The notes: a model not told the origin generated them from the letters alone. Shown: positions 18,614 to 28,649, counted from the stretch's first letter. The stretch is 64,000 nucleotides of DNA from Ahrensia sp. (GCA_002698425.1 NZXU01000086.1:4651-68650); one strand, 5' to 3'. Numbers and translations: made by a program.

Positions 18614-19521
18614 GCCTTCCGTCCAGCCCGGAGACGGGCCATGCGGACGGCAAGCGGCAGCATATGCCGGATCATGCCGAGCAGCCATGCAAAACCGCGC
18701 GGCGCGGACCGGCCGCCATGCGTTTTCGCCAAGGCATCGAAGGTCGCCGGCCCCGCGATGCCGTCGACGCCGAGACCATGATCGGACTGGAACCGCTCCA
18801 CCGCCCTCGCCGTCGCCGGGCCGAACGCGCCGTCCTGCGCGATCGGATAGCCGGCCGCGGTCAGCGCCCGCTGCAGGTCCTTGACCGCTTCGCCCCGATC
18901 CCCGCGTCTGAGCATGTCGCCGGGCGCCGCCGGCGCGCCGCCGCGCTTGTGTTTCGCATAGGCCGCCGCGATACGGCTGTCATAGCGATGCACCTTGTAG
19001 CGCGGCCCGTTATAGGCCCGCGCAAACGCGGCCCAGTCATGCCTGCGGATCGTCCCGATCAGCCTGTTCGTCACCAGGAAGCGCAGCATCAGCCGAATTT
19101 GCCCGGCAACGCCGGAGCGCGCCTCCGCAACGAGCTCTTCGACCGATCCGTAACCAAGCGCTTTCCAATGCGATCCCATCACCTGCCCGATTCCCCAGGA
19201 GACGGATTGCAGCGCCGCCGCCCGGTCGATCTCCATCGCGTCCTTCAGCAACGCCCAGCGCGCCGCCTGCGACGCCGGGTTCACCGCGCCCATGGAGGGC
19301 GACGCGAGCCCTTTCGCACGCGCCCGCGCTCGCTTGCCGTCATCGACGAGCCGGTCGAAGTAATGGCCTTCGAATCGGATCAGTGGCTCGCGCTTTCCGC
19401 CGACAATAGCGAAAGCCCGCCCGCCCGATTCCACCTCCGCGATCGCCAGCAGCGCCGCCGGTTCAAGCCCTGCCTCCCGCGCCACCGCCTCGATCTCTTT
19501 TCTCACCTCGGCTGAAAACAT
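18610..19521 (-). CDS. N-acetylmuramidase with C-terminal peptidoglycan-binding domain
   Basis: A 303-residue two-domain protein. Residues 1-180 are an N-acetylmuramidase domain of phage-endolysin type: LAIAEVESGGRAF with the catalytic Glu, LIRFEGHYFDRLV and SWGIGQVMGSHWKALGY. Residues 205-265 are a peptidoglycan_binding_1 domain (DLQRALTAAGYPIAQDGAFGPATARAVERF). No signal peptide is seen, so export would need a holin or another route. ATG 19521 is preferred; an ATG at 19545 has no better ribosome site. No phage genes flank it, so it is likely a domesticated lysin. Confidence 0.85.
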   Translation of the reverse strand: MFSAEVRKEIEAVAREAGLEPAALLAIAEVESGGRAFAIVGGKREPLIRFEGHYFDRLVDDGKRARARAKGLASPSMGAVNPASQAARWALLKDAMEIDRAAALQSVSWGIGQVMGSHWKALGYGSVEELVAEARSGVAGQIRLMLRFLVTNRLIGTIRRHDWAAFARAYNGPRYKVHRYDSRIAAAYAKHKRGGAPAAPGDMLRRGDRGEAVKDLQRALTAAGYPIAQDGAFGPATARAVERFQSDHGLGVDGIAGPATFDALAKTHGGRSAPRGFAWLLGMIRHMLPLAVRMARLRAGRKA

Positions 19522-19587
19522 CGCTTCGTCCCGCGTTGATTGCATCGCGGGAAAGGATGCGCGGCCCGGCCGCCCGGTGGATAAATT

Positions 19588-20571
19588 TCAGCCTCGCCCG
19601 TGCGGTTCGTCCCAGTCGATATCGCGTCCCAGCGCCGGCCCGATTGGCACGATGCCGAGCGGATTGCGCTTCTCGCTCTTCGAGAAATAGCCCTGCTTGT
19701 AGATCGCGAAACGCACCGTCTCCGCCACGCCGGGCATCTGGTAGATCTCGCGGGCATAGGGCCAGAGATGCTCGTAATCCGAGATCCGCCGCAGATTGCA
19801 GCGGAAGGCGTAGTGATAGGCGACGTCGAACCGCGCCAGCGTCGGAAACAGTCTGAGATCCGCCTCTGTGAAACGGTCGCCGGCAAGGAAGCGCTGCCCG
19901 GCGAGATGCGCGTCGATGGCATCCAGCATCTCGAAGACCTCGTAGGCCGCCTCCTCATAGGCCTCCTGCGTCGAGGCGAAACCGGCCCGGTAGACGCCGT
20001 TGTTCACCGTGGCGTAAATGCGCTCGTTCCAGGCGTCTATCATCTCGCGCGCGGCCTTGGGATAGAGGTCCGGCGTCTCCGGCGTGATATCCTCGAAAGC
20101 CGTGTTCAGCATGCGCACGATATCCGCGGATTCGTTGGAAACCATGCATTTGCGCTGCTTGTCCCAGAGCACCGGCACGGTCACCCGGCCCGTATAGGGC
20201 GCGGGATCGGCGGCATAGACCTCGTGCAGCGCCGCGATGCCCATCAGCGGGTCGGAGAATTCTCCGGCCTCGTCATAGACCCAGCCCTGCTCCGTCCGGT
20301 TCGGCCGCGCCGCCGAGACCGTGATCAGCGCGTCCAGCGTCTTGAAGACACGGGCCAGCAGGGAACGGTGCGCCCACGGGCAGTTCCAGGCGACATAGAG
20401 ATGGTACCGGCCCGCCTCAGCCGCGAAGCCGCCCTCGCCGGTCGGCCCGGGCGCGCCGTCCGGCGTGATCCAGTTGCGCACCGTGCTCTTCTGGCGCTCC
20501 CATTCGCCCGAGGGCATCGTGCGGCTCACATCGTCCTCGACATGATAGACGCCCTTCGCCATGTGGCCCAT
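19588..20571 (-). CDS. glutathionyl-hydroquinone reductase (Xi-class GST, YqjG/Ecm4)
   Basis: A 327-residue GST. The active-site Cys is in YVAWNCPWAHRSLL near residue 57, diagnostic of the Xi class, which removes glutathione from glutathionyl-hydroquinones. VPVLWDKQRKCMVSNESADIVRML is the glutathione-binding cis-Pro region, and the C-terminal helical domain has DRFTEADLRLFPTL. ATG 20571 follows AGGAGA; the frame continues upstream but without a ribosome site. Relevant to quinone handling in a strain with many aromatic pathways. Confidence 0.92.
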   Translation of the reverse strand: MGHMAKGVYHVEDDVSRTMPSGEWERQKSTVRNWITPDGAPGPTGEGGFAAEAGRYHLYVAWNCPWAHRSLLARVFKTLDALITVSAARPNRTEQGWVYDEAGEFSDPLMGIAALHEVYAADPAPYTGRVTVPVLWDKQRKCMVSNESADIVRMLNTAFEDITPETPDLYPKAAREMIDAWNERIYATVNNGVYRAGFASTQEAYEEAAYEVFEMLDAIDAHLAGQRFLAGDRFTEADLRLFPTLARFDVAYHYAFRCNLRRISDYEHLWPYAREIYQMPGVAETVRFAIYKQGYFSKSEKRNPLGIVPIGPALGRDIDWDEPHGRG

Positions 20572-20730
20572 CTGTGTCTCCTGCGTTTCCTCTCGTCTCG
20601 ACATAGCGGAGGCAGGCCTTTTGCACACCGGTTGGAGCCATCCGCAGACCGCTTTCGAAGAAAAATTTGTCCAACGCGGGCAAACCACCCGTAGCCTTGG
20701 ACGGAGGCGTCAACGGACCGGAGCGCAGCG

Positions 20731-21453
20731 GTGGATTTCAACTGGCAGGGAGCGATCGAGCTGAACAGGAACGCATTGCTGCGCATCCTCGCGACGCTCT
20801 TTTCCATGGCCGGCATGGTGAAAGGCGCAATGCCCGAAACGCTGCCGCGCCACCGCCTCAACGCCATTCGCCGCATTCTCAAGACCACCGAATCCGCCCT
20901 GCGCCGACTGATCGTCATCGCCGCGCGCGACCTCGCCGACATTCCTTTTCCGGTCGGCGTCCGGGCCTATTTCCATGATCCGGAAAAAGCCGGCAGCCGT
21001 CGGCCCGGGCAGTCGCCAAAGGACGGCAGGAGCGTCGTTCCGGTGCCGCCCTTCCCGCTGAGCGATCCGCCCAGGACCTTCTCGCTCCAGCCTCGGCGTC
21101 GCCGCCCGAAAAGCTTTCCGCGCATTTCCTTTTTCGGACCGGACGCCGCCCCGCCAAGACCCGTCCCCGATGGCTGGTATCGCGAGCCTGACGACGCGCT
21201 CGATGCCGGCCCGATTTGCCGGAGGCTGCTTTCCGCCCGGCGCGCGCTTGACGATCTCCAGCATGAGGCGGAACGCCTCGCCCGCCTTCAGCGCAGACGC
21301 GACCGCGCCGAAGCGGGCAAGCCCGTGCGCCGCTCGCCGCTCCGCACAGGCCGTCCACCCGGCCACCGTAAACGCGCGCGTCACGAGGCCGACGCCGTTC
21401 TCGCCGAACTGCACACACTGGTCGGCTGGGCCCTCTCCCCCGACACGTCCTGA
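20731..21453 (+). CDS. hypothetical basic protein
   Basis: I do not recognise a family. The 240-residue product has an N-terminal region of about 75 residues that is well formed (LNRNALLRILATLFSMAGM, then RHRLNAIRRILKTTESALRRLIVIAARDL). After that comes a Pro/Arg-rich linker and a second helical part (SARRALDDLQHEAERLARLQRRRDRAEAG). The start is GTG at 20731, with GGAG eight bases upstream. Codon use matches the neighbours. A similar-length conserved hypothetical is common in rhizobia as far as I remember. Function unknown. Confidence 0.68.
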   Translation: MDFNWQGAIELNRNALLRILATLFSMAGMVKGAMPETLPRHRLNAIRRILKTTESALRRLIVIAARDLADIPFPVGVRAYFHDPEKAGSRRPGQSPKDGRSVVPVPPFPLSDPPRTFSLQPRRRRPKSFPRISFFGPDAAPPRPVPDGWYREPDDALDAGPICRRLLSARRALDDLQHEAERLARLQRRRDRAEAGKPVRRSPLRTGRPPGHRKRARHEADAVLAELHTLVGWALSPDTS

Positions 21454-21527
21454 GGTGGATTCACCAGTATCCGCATAGTGACCGGCTTCGAATCCGAAGC
21501 ACCGGGCGTAACCGCTTGGCCGCCATT

Positions 21528-21568
21528 CTCCCCCCTTGCGGGGGAGATGTCCCGAAGGGACAGAGGGG
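21528..21568. repeat. GC-rich palindromic intergenic repeat
   Basis: Two stacked hairpins: CTCCCC...GGGGAG around CTTGCG, then GTCCC-GAA-GGGAC, ending in AGGGGG. This double-hairpin form is a common dispersed intergenic repeat in rhizobial genomes. It sits in the 248-base gap between the hypothetical gene and trhO; the remainder of that gap shows nothing else. Confidence 0.7.
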
Positions 21569-21701
21569 GCCCGCGATGCCTGCCCTGCGCCATCGTTACT
21601 GCCCTTCATCGCTCCAATCGACACATCACTGTCGATTGACCAGCTTCGCCCGATGCTCCTCACCTCTTGCCTCCGTCCCGCAACGGCAGTAACCGGAAGC
21701 C

Positions 21702-22619
21702 ATGCAGGATACCCCGCAATATATCGTCGCCGCGCTTTACCATTTCGCGGATTTCGGCCGTTACGAGGCCTTCAAGCCCGAACTCGAGGCGGTCTGCGCC
21801 GAGGCGGGATTGAAAGGCACGCTTCTGCTTGCCTCGGAAGGCATCAACGGCACGGTCGCGGGCTCGCGCGCAGGCATCGACAGGCTGATCGCCTTCCTGC
21901 ACGCCCAGCCCGAATTCGCAGAGCTCGAACACAAGGAAAGCTGGGCGGACAAGGAACCCTTCCTGCGCATGAAGGTGCGCCTGAAGAAGGAAATCGTCAC
22001 CATGGGCGTGCCGGGCACCGACCCGAACAAGATCGTCGGCACCTATGTCGCGCCGTCCGACTGGAACGCCCTGATCTCCGATCCCGGGACGATCGTGGTC
22101 GATACCCGCAACGATTACGAATACGCGATCGGCACTTTCGAGAACGCCGTCGATCCGGCGACCGCCAGCTTCCGCGAATTCCCCGACTGGGTCCGCCGCC
22201 ACCACAATGAATTGAAGGGCAAGAAGGTCGCCATGTTCTGCACCGGCGGCATCCGCTGCGAAAAGGCGACCGCCTTCGTCAAGAACCTCGGCATCGACGA
22301 GGTCTATCACCTCAAGGGCGGCATCCTGAAATATCTGGAGGACGTGCCGGAAGACGAAAGCCTCTGGCATGGCGACTGTTTCGTCTTCGACGAACGCGTG
22401 GCCGTCGGCCACGGTCTCGAACCCGGCGACTACACGCTGTGCCGCGCCTGCCGCCATCCGCTGACGCCGGAGGAAACCCGCTCGGAGCACTATGTCGAGG
22501 GCGTCTCCTGCCCGCATTGCTACGAGGCCCGCTCCGAGGAAGACCGCGCCCGCTTCGCCGAACGCCAGCGCCAGATCGCGCTGGCGAAGAAGCGCGGCGA
22601 GAAACATCTCGGCGGATGA
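21702..22619 (+). CDS. trhO: tRNA uridine-5-hydroxylation rhodanese TrhO
   Basis: A 305-residue protein of the YceA/TrhO family, which forms 5-hydroxyuridine at position 34 of certain tRNAs. An N-terminal acylphosphatase-like domain ([14 protein letters not shown]) is followed by a rhodanese domain with the active-site loop CTGGIRC (Cys180, Cys186). The C-terminal Cys-rich extension ([12 protein letters not shown]) is family-typical and may bind zinc. The stop overlaps the ATG of ureD by 4 bases. Confidence 0.93.
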   Translation: MQDTPQYIVAALYHFADFGRYEAFKPELEAVCAEAGLKGTLLLASEGINGTVAGSRAGIDRLIAFLHAQPEFAELEHKESWADKEPFLRMKVRLKKEIVTMGVPGTDPNKIVGTYVAPSDWNALISDPGTIVVDTRNDYEYAIGTFENAVDPATASFREFPDWVRRHHNELKGKKVAMFCTGGIRCEKATAFVKNLGIDEVYHLKGGILKYLEDVPEDESLWHGDCFVFDERVAVGHGLEPGDYTLCRACRHPLTPEETRSEHYVEGVSCPHCYEARSEEDRARFAERQRQIALAKKRGEKHLGG

Positions 22620-23461
22620 CGGCGCCCCTCGCCGCACCCGCCATGCAGCGCTCGCACGGCGCCGGCGCCCTTGCGGTCAAGGCCTCCGCGGGCGCGACCC
22701 GCATCGACCGCCTCCATCAGGCCGGCAACGCCAAGATCCGGGTTCCCAAGACCTATGGCGCCGCGCTCGAAGCCGTTCTGATCAACACGTCCGGCGGCAT
22801 TACCGGCGGCGACACGCTTCGCTGGACGCTCCACGCCGGCCCCGGCACGCAAGCCGTCGTCACCACGCAGGCCTGCGAACGCATCTACAAATCGACCGGC
22901 GACACCGGCCGCCAGGAGACCGTCGCGACGGTCGAGGCCGGCGCGAGCCTGTTCTGGCTGCCGCAGGAAACGATCCTCTTCGACGGCGGCCGCCTGTCCC
23001 GCGACCTTCAAGTCGACCTCGCCGCGGACGCCCGCTTCGTCGGTCTCGAAAGCCTGGTCTTCGGCCGCGAAGCGATGGGCGAAACCGTGGCGCGCGGCTT
23101 CTTCCACGATCGCTGGCGCATCCGCCGCGACGGCCGGCTGATCCATGCCGACGATCTCCGCTTCGATCTTGCCGACGCCGGGGATATCGCCGCCCCGGCT
23201 GTCCTCGGCCCGAACCGCGTTGTCGCGACCCTCGTCGCCCTCCTGCCGGACGACGCAGAAAGCCTCGATCTTGCCGTCGACGCATGCCGTGCGCACCTCA
23301 CGGGAACGGCCGGCGGTGCCAGCCGCATCGGCAGCGGCGCCGGCGCCAAGATCATTGTCCGCCTCGCCGCCCCGTCGAGCTATGTCCTGCGCCGGCAATT
23401 GCTGCCGGTGATCGCGCACTTTCTGGGCGGCGGCTCCATGCCGAAGGTCTGGAGCCTGTAG
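22616..23461 (+). CDS. ureD: urease accessory protein UreD (orphan)
   Basis: A 281-residue UreD/UreH protein, part of the UreDFG chaperone complex that loads nickel into urease. The hallmark blocks are present: [29 protein letters not shown] and [16 protein letters not shown]. It looks complete, ending PKVWSL. It starts with an ATGA overlap on trhO, and the next gene is a GGDEF protein, not ureA. No ureABC, E, F or G lies in the window, so it is separated from the urease operon. Confidence 0.92.
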   Translation: MTAPLAAPAMQRSHGAGALAVKASAGATRIDRLHQAGNAKIRVPKTYGAALEAVLINTSGGITGGDTLRWTLHAGPGTQAVVTTQACERIYKSTGDTGRQETVATVEAGASLFWLPQETILFDGGRLSRDLQVDLAADARFVGLESLVFGREAMGETVARGFFHDRWRIRRDGRLIHADDLRFDLADAGDIAAPAVLGPNRVVATLVALLPDDAESLDLAVDACRAHLTGTAGGASRIGSGAGAKIIVRLAAPSSYVLRRQLLPVIAHFLGGGSMPKVWSL

Positions 23462-23604
23462 AAATCCCCGGGCGGCGGCCTCCCGAAAGGCGAGATGAAG
23501 CGGATCGCGCCTGTATGAATCCCGGGATTTCCTTAACGAGTTGGCAAGGTCTTGCCCCCTACAACGGACGGCTATTCCCTTGCGGAAGGAGAAAACCTCC
23601 GCCT

Positions 23605-24795
23605 ATGCATCTCGACCCCCTGACACTGATGGTCCCCGAAGTGATCGCCTCGGCGATGTCGAGCCTGTTCGTGCTCGGCGCGTGGCTGCGCTTTCGCGAT
23701 GCGACCGCACTGCTCTGGTGGGGGGCGGCGCATATCGCATACACGGTCGGTCTCGGCATGCTTATCGCGGCCTTCGCGACCCGGGATACCGTCATCATCC
23801 CGATTGCGGGCGCGATCATGTGCACTACGCCCGTCCTCATCTGGGCCGGCGTCCGGAGTTTTTTCGGCTTGCCGATGCGCTGGCCGGTGGTCGCCGGAGC
23901 CCCGGCGATGCTGTCGGCGATCACCCTGCTTCCCGTGGGAATCGACGCCCGGATATGGTCGGGCGCTCTTGGCTTTACCTTGTGGCCGGTCTTCCTGTTG
24001 GCTGCGGTCTACCTGCTTCTCAAGAAGCGCAGCGAACGCCTCCCGGCCCGCTGGACCCTGTCCGGCTTCCTGGTACTGCACAGCTCCGTTTTCATCCTGG
24101 CTCTTGGCGAAGTCATGACCGGCCGGTTCACTTTCGACCGAGCGCCGTCGCTTGCCAGCGCATTCGGCATCGTCCATTTCGAGTCGATCCTGTTTTCGAT
24201 GGGATCGGCGCTGATGATGATCCTGCTCTGTCACGAGCGCAGCGAACAGCGTTACGTCGAGGCGTCGCGCAGCGATCCTCTGACCGGCTCCAGCAATCGC
24301 AGCGCCTTTTTCGAAATGGCTGAGCGGCTGCTTCAGCGCGACAGGCATTCCGGCGACCCCTGCTCCCTGGTCATGTTCGATCTCGACAGGTTCAAGGCGA
24401 TCAATGACAACCACGGCCATCAGTTCGGCGACCGCATCCTGCGCGACTTCGCCGAGACGGTCCGGCTCATGATCCGTCCGCGCGATCATTTCGGCCGGTA
24501 TGGCGGCGAGGAATTCGTCGTGATCCTGCCGGGCACGTCGATCGAGACGGCCTGCGCGATCGCCGAGCGGGTCCGCCGCGCCTTCGCCGAAAGCCATGAA
24601 TTCGTCGATGGACTTCCGGTCCGGGCAACGGTCAGCGCCGGGGTCGCGGCCGCGGGTCCGCAAATGGATCTGAACGATATCGTCGCCGCCGCCGACAAGG
24701 CCCTTTATTCGGCCAAGCACCATGGCCGCAACCGCGTCGAACGGGCCGCCGGTCCGGACGCCGCCGCGCCGGCGCACATCGTCCGCATCGCCTGA
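23605..24795 (+). CDS. membrane diguanylate cyclase (GGDEF)
   Basis: A 396-residue protein. Residues 1-205 contain about six transmembrane helices, resembling a small membrane sensor module. Residues 225-385 form a GGDEF domain, with SDPLTGSSNRSAFFEMAERL at its start, DLDRFKAINDNHGHQFGD, and the active-site loop RYGGEEFVVILP, so cyclase activity is expected. There is no EAL domain. It makes cyclic di-GMP in response to an unknown membrane signal. It is 143 bases after ureD and probably independently expressed. Confidence 0.93.
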   Translation: MHLDPLTLMVPEVIASAMSSLFVLGAWLRFRDATALLWWGAAHIAYTVGLGMLIAAFATRDTVIIPIAGAIMCTTPVLIWAGVRSFFGLPMRWPVVAGAPAMLSAITLLPVGIDARIWSGALGFTLWPVFLLAAVYLLLKKRSERLPARWTLSGFLVLHSSVFILALGEVMTGRFTFDRAPSLASAFGIVHFESILFSMGSALMMILLCHERSEQRYVEASRSDPLTGSSNRSAFFEMAERLLQRDRHSGDPCSLVMFDLDRFKAINDNHGHQFGDRILRDFAETVRLMIRPRDHFGRYGGEEFVVILPGTSIETACAIAERVRRAFAESHEFVDGLPVRATVSAGVAAAGPQMDLNDIVAAADKALYSAKHHGRNRVERAAGPDAAAPAHIVRIA

Positions 24796-24975
24796 CGCCG
24801 TCCCCGCCGCCGCTTTCTGCAAAAACCGGTTGTTAGTTACATCCGCAACCATTACGAACGGCTTGTTATCGCGATGCGGACCGTCCGGGAGGAGCGGGAG
24901 GAAGCGCAGCGCCGGCATGGCCACGCCCCCATTTCAGACCTCCCCGACCGATCCGCCGAACTGAAGGACGAATGA

Positions 24976-25998
24976 ATGAAGCTTGCGACCCTCGACAACG
25001 GAACCCGCGACGGCAGGCTCGTTGTCGTCTCCCGCGACCTGACGCGCTGCACCGACGCCACCTCCATAGCCCCGACGCTGCAAGCGGCTCTTGACGATTG
25101 GGACCATGCCGCCCCGAAGCTGGAGGCGCTGGCCGAAAGCCTGTCGCACGACGCCGTGCCGACCGAGCGCTTCCACGAGCACGACGCGCTGTCGCCGCTG
25201 CCCCGCGCCTATCAGTGGGCGGACGGCTCGGCCTACGTCAATCACGTCGAGCTGGTGCGCAAGGCGCGCGGCGCCGAACTGCCCGAGAGCTTCTGGACCG
25301 ACCCGCTGATGTACCAGGGCGGCTCCGACACCTTCCTCGCGCCCCGCGCGCCAATCGTCATGGCCGACGAGGCCTGGGGCATCGACATGGAAGGCGAGGT
25401 CGCCGTCATCACCGGCGACGTGCCGATGGGCGCGACGCCCGCACAGGCGAAGGACGCGATCCGGCTCGTCATGCTGGTCAACGACGTCTCGTTGCGCGGC
25501 CTGATTCCCGGCGAACTCGCCAAGGGCTTCGGCTTCTTCCAGTCGAAACCCTCCTCCGCCTTTTCGCCCGTCGCCGTCACGCCGGACGAGCTGGGCGACG
25601 CCTGGGACGGCGGCAAGGTCAGCCTGCCGCTCTGCGTCGACCTGAACGGCAAGCCGCTCGGCCGCGCCAATGCAGGGGTCGACATGACCTTCGAGTTCCC
25701 GGACATCGTCGCCCACGCGGCGAAGACCCGCCCGCTCGGCGCGGGCGCCATCGTCGGCTCCGGCACCGTCTCCAACAAGGATGCGGATGGCAGCCCGGGC
25801 AAGCCCGTCGCGGATGGCGGCCTCGGCTATTCCTGCCTCGCGGAAGTGCGCATGATCGAGACCATCCTCGAAGGCGCGGCCAAGACACCCTTCATGCATT
25901 TCGGCGATACCGTGCGCATCGAGATGAAGGACGCCGAAGGTCACTCGATCTTCGGCGCCATCGAACAGACCGTGGAAAAATACGAAGGAGCCGCCTGA
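24976..25998 (+). CDS. fumarylacetoacetate hydrolase-family protein
   Basis: A 340-residue FAH-family enzyme (MKLATLDNGTRDGRLVVVSRD start). Metal and active-site segments are GIDMEGEVAVITGDVP, MLVNDVSLRGL and GSGTVSNKD. Length and N terminus fit the fumarylacetoacetase-like subgroup (hydrolysis of a 3,5-diketo acid after extradiol cleavage of homogentisate- or gentisate-type rings). It is the first gene of a five-gene operon; its TGA overlaps the next ATG by one base. The 180-base gap upstream shows no clear operator. Confidence 0.88.
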   Translation: MKLATLDNGTRDGRLVVVSRDLTRCTDATSIAPTLQAALDDWDHAAPKLEALAESLSHDAVPTERFHEHDALSPLPRAYQWADGSAYVNHVELVRKARGAELPESFWTDPLMYQGGSDTFLAPRAPIVMADEAWGIDMEGEVAVITGDVPMGATPAQAKDAIRLVMLVNDVSLRGLIPGELAKGFGFFQSKPSSAFSPVAVTPDELGDAWDGGKVSLPLCVDLNGKPLGRANAGVDMTFEFPDIVAHAAKTRPLGAGAIVGSGTVSNKDADGSPGKPVADGGLGYSCLAEVRMIETILEGAAKTPFMHFGDTVRIEMKDAEGHSIFGAIEQTVEKYEGAA

Positions 25999-26957
25999 TG
26001 GCCAAGCAATTCGCCTCCGCCGGCGATCTCGCCGAAAAGAAAATTTCCTTCAGCGAAATCGGCCGCGACCTCTGGGCCTTCACCGCCGAGGGCGATCCGA
26101 ACACCGGCGTCATCATCGGCGATGACAGCGTCATGATCGTCGAGGCGCAGGCGACGCCGGAACTCGCCAACAAGGTCATCGAGAAGGTCCGCTCCGTCAC
26201 CGACAAGCCGATCACTCATCTGTCGCTGACCCATTACCACGCCGTGCGCGTGCTCGGCGCCTCCGCCTACGACGCTCCGACCATCATCATGAGCGAGAAG
26301 GCCCGCTCGATGGTGGTCGAGCGCGGCGCGGAAGACCGCGAGTCCGAGTTCATGCGCTTCCCGCGCCTGTTCGCCGGCTATGACGACGTCGCCAAGATCC
26401 CGCCGCTGACCTGGCCGACCACGACCTTCACAGATCGCATGAGCGTCTATCTCGGCAAGCGCCGCGTCGACCTGATGTTCGTCGGCCGCGCCCACACCGC
26501 CGGAGACATCGTCATCCATGTGCCCGACGAGAACGTCATGTTCACGGGCGATATCGTCGAGTACCACTCCGCCTGCTATTGCGGCGACGGCCATTTCAAC
26601 GATTGGCCGGAAACCATCGAGAACATCCGCGCCTTCGATGTCGACGCCATCGCGCCGGGCCGCGGCGACGCGCTCGTCGGCAAGGAGATGGTCAACGCGG
26701 CCCTCGACAAGACGACCGATTTCGTCACCTCGACCTATGACCCGGTGGCCAAGGTCGCGGTCCGCGGCGGTTCGCTGAAGGAGGCATGGGACGCCTGCCG
26801 CGCCGAATGCGATCCGAAATTCTCCGATTACGCGATCTATGAGCACTGCCTGCCCTTCAACGTGGCGCGCGCCTATGACGAGGCGCTCGACATCGACACG
26901 CCGCGCATCTGGACCGCCGAGCGCGACCGCAAGATGTGGGACGCATTGCAGGGCTGA
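25998..26957 (+). CDS. metallo-beta-lactamase-fold hydrolase with altered HxHxDH motif
   Basis: A 319-residue MBL-fold protein. The usual HxHxDH metal motif reads H79-Y-H81-A-V-R84, so the Asp and second-site His are replaced by Val and Arg. Other elements remain (GRAHTAGDIVIHVPDENVMFTGDIVEYH, and DVDAIAPGRG). It may keep only one metal site or act differently from glyoxalase-II relatives. It sits between the FAH-type and FAD monooxygenase genes, overlapping the former by one base, so a hydrolytic or thioester step in the same aromatic pathway is likely. Confidence 0.87.
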   Translation: MAKQFASAGDLAEKKISFSEIGRDLWAFTAEGDPNTGVIIGDDSVMIVEAQATPELANKVIEKVRSVTDKPITHLSLTHYHAVRVLGASAYDAPTIIMSEKARSMVVERGAEDRESEFMRFPRLFAGYDDVAKIPPLTWPTTTFTDRMSVYLGKRRVDLMFVGRAHTAGDIVIHVPDENVMFTGDIVEYHSACYCGDGHFNDWPETIENIRAFDVDAIAPGRGDALVGKEMVNAALDKTTDFVTSTYDPVAKVAVRGGSLKEAWDACRAECDPKFSDYAIYEHCLPFNVARAYDEALDIDTPRIWTAERDRKMWDALQG

Positions 26958-27006
26958 GCCACGGCCCGGTTTATCCACCGGGCACAAGACCATGGGAGGA
27001 TGAGGC

Positions 27007-28647
27007 ATGTTGGACAAAACGGTCGAAACCGGCGGCAAGAAGATCTTCGAGACGCCGCTTTACCCCTACAGGCAGTCGCCTGATCAAAAGCCCGACGCCA
27101 AGGCGCATCATCCCGTTGTCATCGTCGGCGCCGGCCCGATCGGGCTGGCCGCCGCGATCGACCTCGCCCAGATGGATATTCCGGTCGTCGTTCTCGACGA
27201 GAACGACAAGGTCTCCTGGGGGTCGCGCGCCATCTGCTTCGCCAAACGGCCGCTGGAAATCCTCGACCGGCTCGGCTGCGGCGACCCGATGGTCGACAAG
27301 GGCGTTGTCTGGAATGTCGGCAAGGTCTTCTTCGACGATCGGCAGGTCTATGACTTCAACCTGTTGCCCGAGAAGGGCCACAAGCGCCCGGCCTTCATCA
27401 ATCTGCAGCAATATTATTTCGAGCTCTATCTGGTCGAGCGCGTCTTCGAATTGCAGCGCCAGGGCAAGCCGATCGAACTGCGCGGCGGCAACAAGCTCGT
27501 CTCGGTCAAGGAGAAGGACACCGGCGTCAATCTGTCCATCGACACGCCGGACGGACCTTACCGGATGGATTGCGACTGGCTGATCGCCTGCGACGGCGCC
27601 GCCTCCCCGGTCCGCGCCATGATGGGGCTCGATTTCGTCGGCCGCGTCTTCGAGGACAACTTCCTGATCGCCGATGTCGTGATGGAAGCCGACTTCCCGA
27701 CCGAACGCTGGTTCTGGTTCGACCCGCCCTTCAATCGCGGCCAGTCGGCCCTGCTGCACAAGCAGCCGGACGGCGTCTGGCGCATCGATCTCCAGCTCGG
27801 CTGGAACATCGACAAGGAAAAGGAAAAGCAGCCGGAAAACGTCATCCCGCGTCTGAAGGCGATGCTCGGCGACGATGTGAAGTTCGAGCTCGAATGGGTA
27901 TCGATCTACACCTTCCAGTGCCGGCGTATGGAGAAGTTCCGCCACGGCCACGTGATCTTCGCCGGCGATGCGGCCCACCAGGTCTCGCCCTTCGGCGCGC
28001 GCGGCGCCAATTCCGGCCTGCAGGATACCGACAATCTGTGCTGGAAGCTGAAGCTGGTCATGGACGGCCTCGCGCCCGACAGCCTGCTGGAAAGCTACGA
28101 TGTCGAGCGCATCCACGGCGCCGACGAGAACATCATGAACTCATCGCGCTCGACCGACTTCATCACGCCGAAATCGGAGATTTCCCGCATCTTCCGCGAC
28201 GCGGCGCTCGATCTGTCCGAGCGCTTCGACTTCGCCCGCCCGCTGGTAAATTCCGGCCGGCTGTCCGTACCCTGCGTCTATGACGGCTCGCCGCTCAACG
28301 GCCCGGACCAACTGACCGACGCCCCGGCTCGCACCCGGCCCGGCGCCCCCTGTCCCGATGCGCCGCTCGGCAAGGACTTCCTGCTCGACCGGCTCGGCGG
28401 CCAGTTCCAGCTGCTCGCCATCGATGCGGAGATTCCTGACACGGTCGAGGATGGCGGCATCGCCGCCGAGGCCCTGCGCATTTCCGCCGCCGACGATCCG
28501 ACCGGCGACCTCGCCGCGCGCTATCTCGGCGGGGCGAAATCGGCCGTTTACCTGCTCAGGCCGGATCAGCATGTCGCGGCGCGCTGGCCGAGCTATGACG
28601 AGGCCGCGGTCAAGGCCGCGCTGCGCACCGCGACCGGGAGGGCATGA
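27007..28647 (+). CDS. FAD-dependent aromatic monooxygenase (MhpA-like)
   Basis: A 546-residue group A flavoprotein monooxygenase. The FAD motif is VVIVGAGPIGLAAAIDLAQ near residue 38, the DG motif is DWLIACDGAASPVR near 195, and the GD motif is VIFAGDAAHQVSPFGARGAN near 320. A thioredoxin-like C-terminal domain is present as in 3-(3-hydroxyphenyl)propionate hydroxylase. It should hydroxylate a phenolic acid to give a ring-cleavage substrate. It overlaps the ribosome-binding region of the DUF2783 gene. Confidence 0.9.
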   Translation: MLDKTVETGGKKIFETPLYPYRQSPDQKPDAKAHHPVVIVGAGPIGLAAAIDLAQMDIPVVVLDENDKVSWGSRAICFAKRPLEILDRLGCGDPMVDKGVVWNVGKVFFDDRQVYDFNLLPEKGHKRPAFINLQQYYFELYLVERVFELQRQGKPIELRGGNKLVSVKEKDTGVNLSIDTPDGPYRMDCDWLIACDGAASPVRAMMGLDFVGRVFEDNFLIADVVMEADFPTERWFWFDPPFNRGQSALLHKQPDGVWRIDLQLGWNIDKEKEKQPENVIPRLKAMLGDDVKFELEWVSIYTFQCRRMEKFRHGHVIFAGDAAHQVSPFGARGANSGLQDTDNLCWKLKLVMDGLAPDSLLESYDVERIHGADENIMNSSRSTDFITPKSEISRIFRDAALDLSERFDFARPLVNSGRLSVPCVYDGSPLNGPDQLTDAPARTRPGAPCPDAPLGKDFLLDRLGGQFQLLAIDAEIPDTVEDGGIAAEALRISAADDPTGDLAARYLGGAKSAVYLLRPDQHVAARWPSYDEAAVKAALRTATGRA

Positions 28648-28649
28648 CC

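Noticed and set aside
18610..19521. A prophage remnant around the muramidase
   Set aside because: No integrase, structural or holin genes flank it and codon use matches the neighbours.
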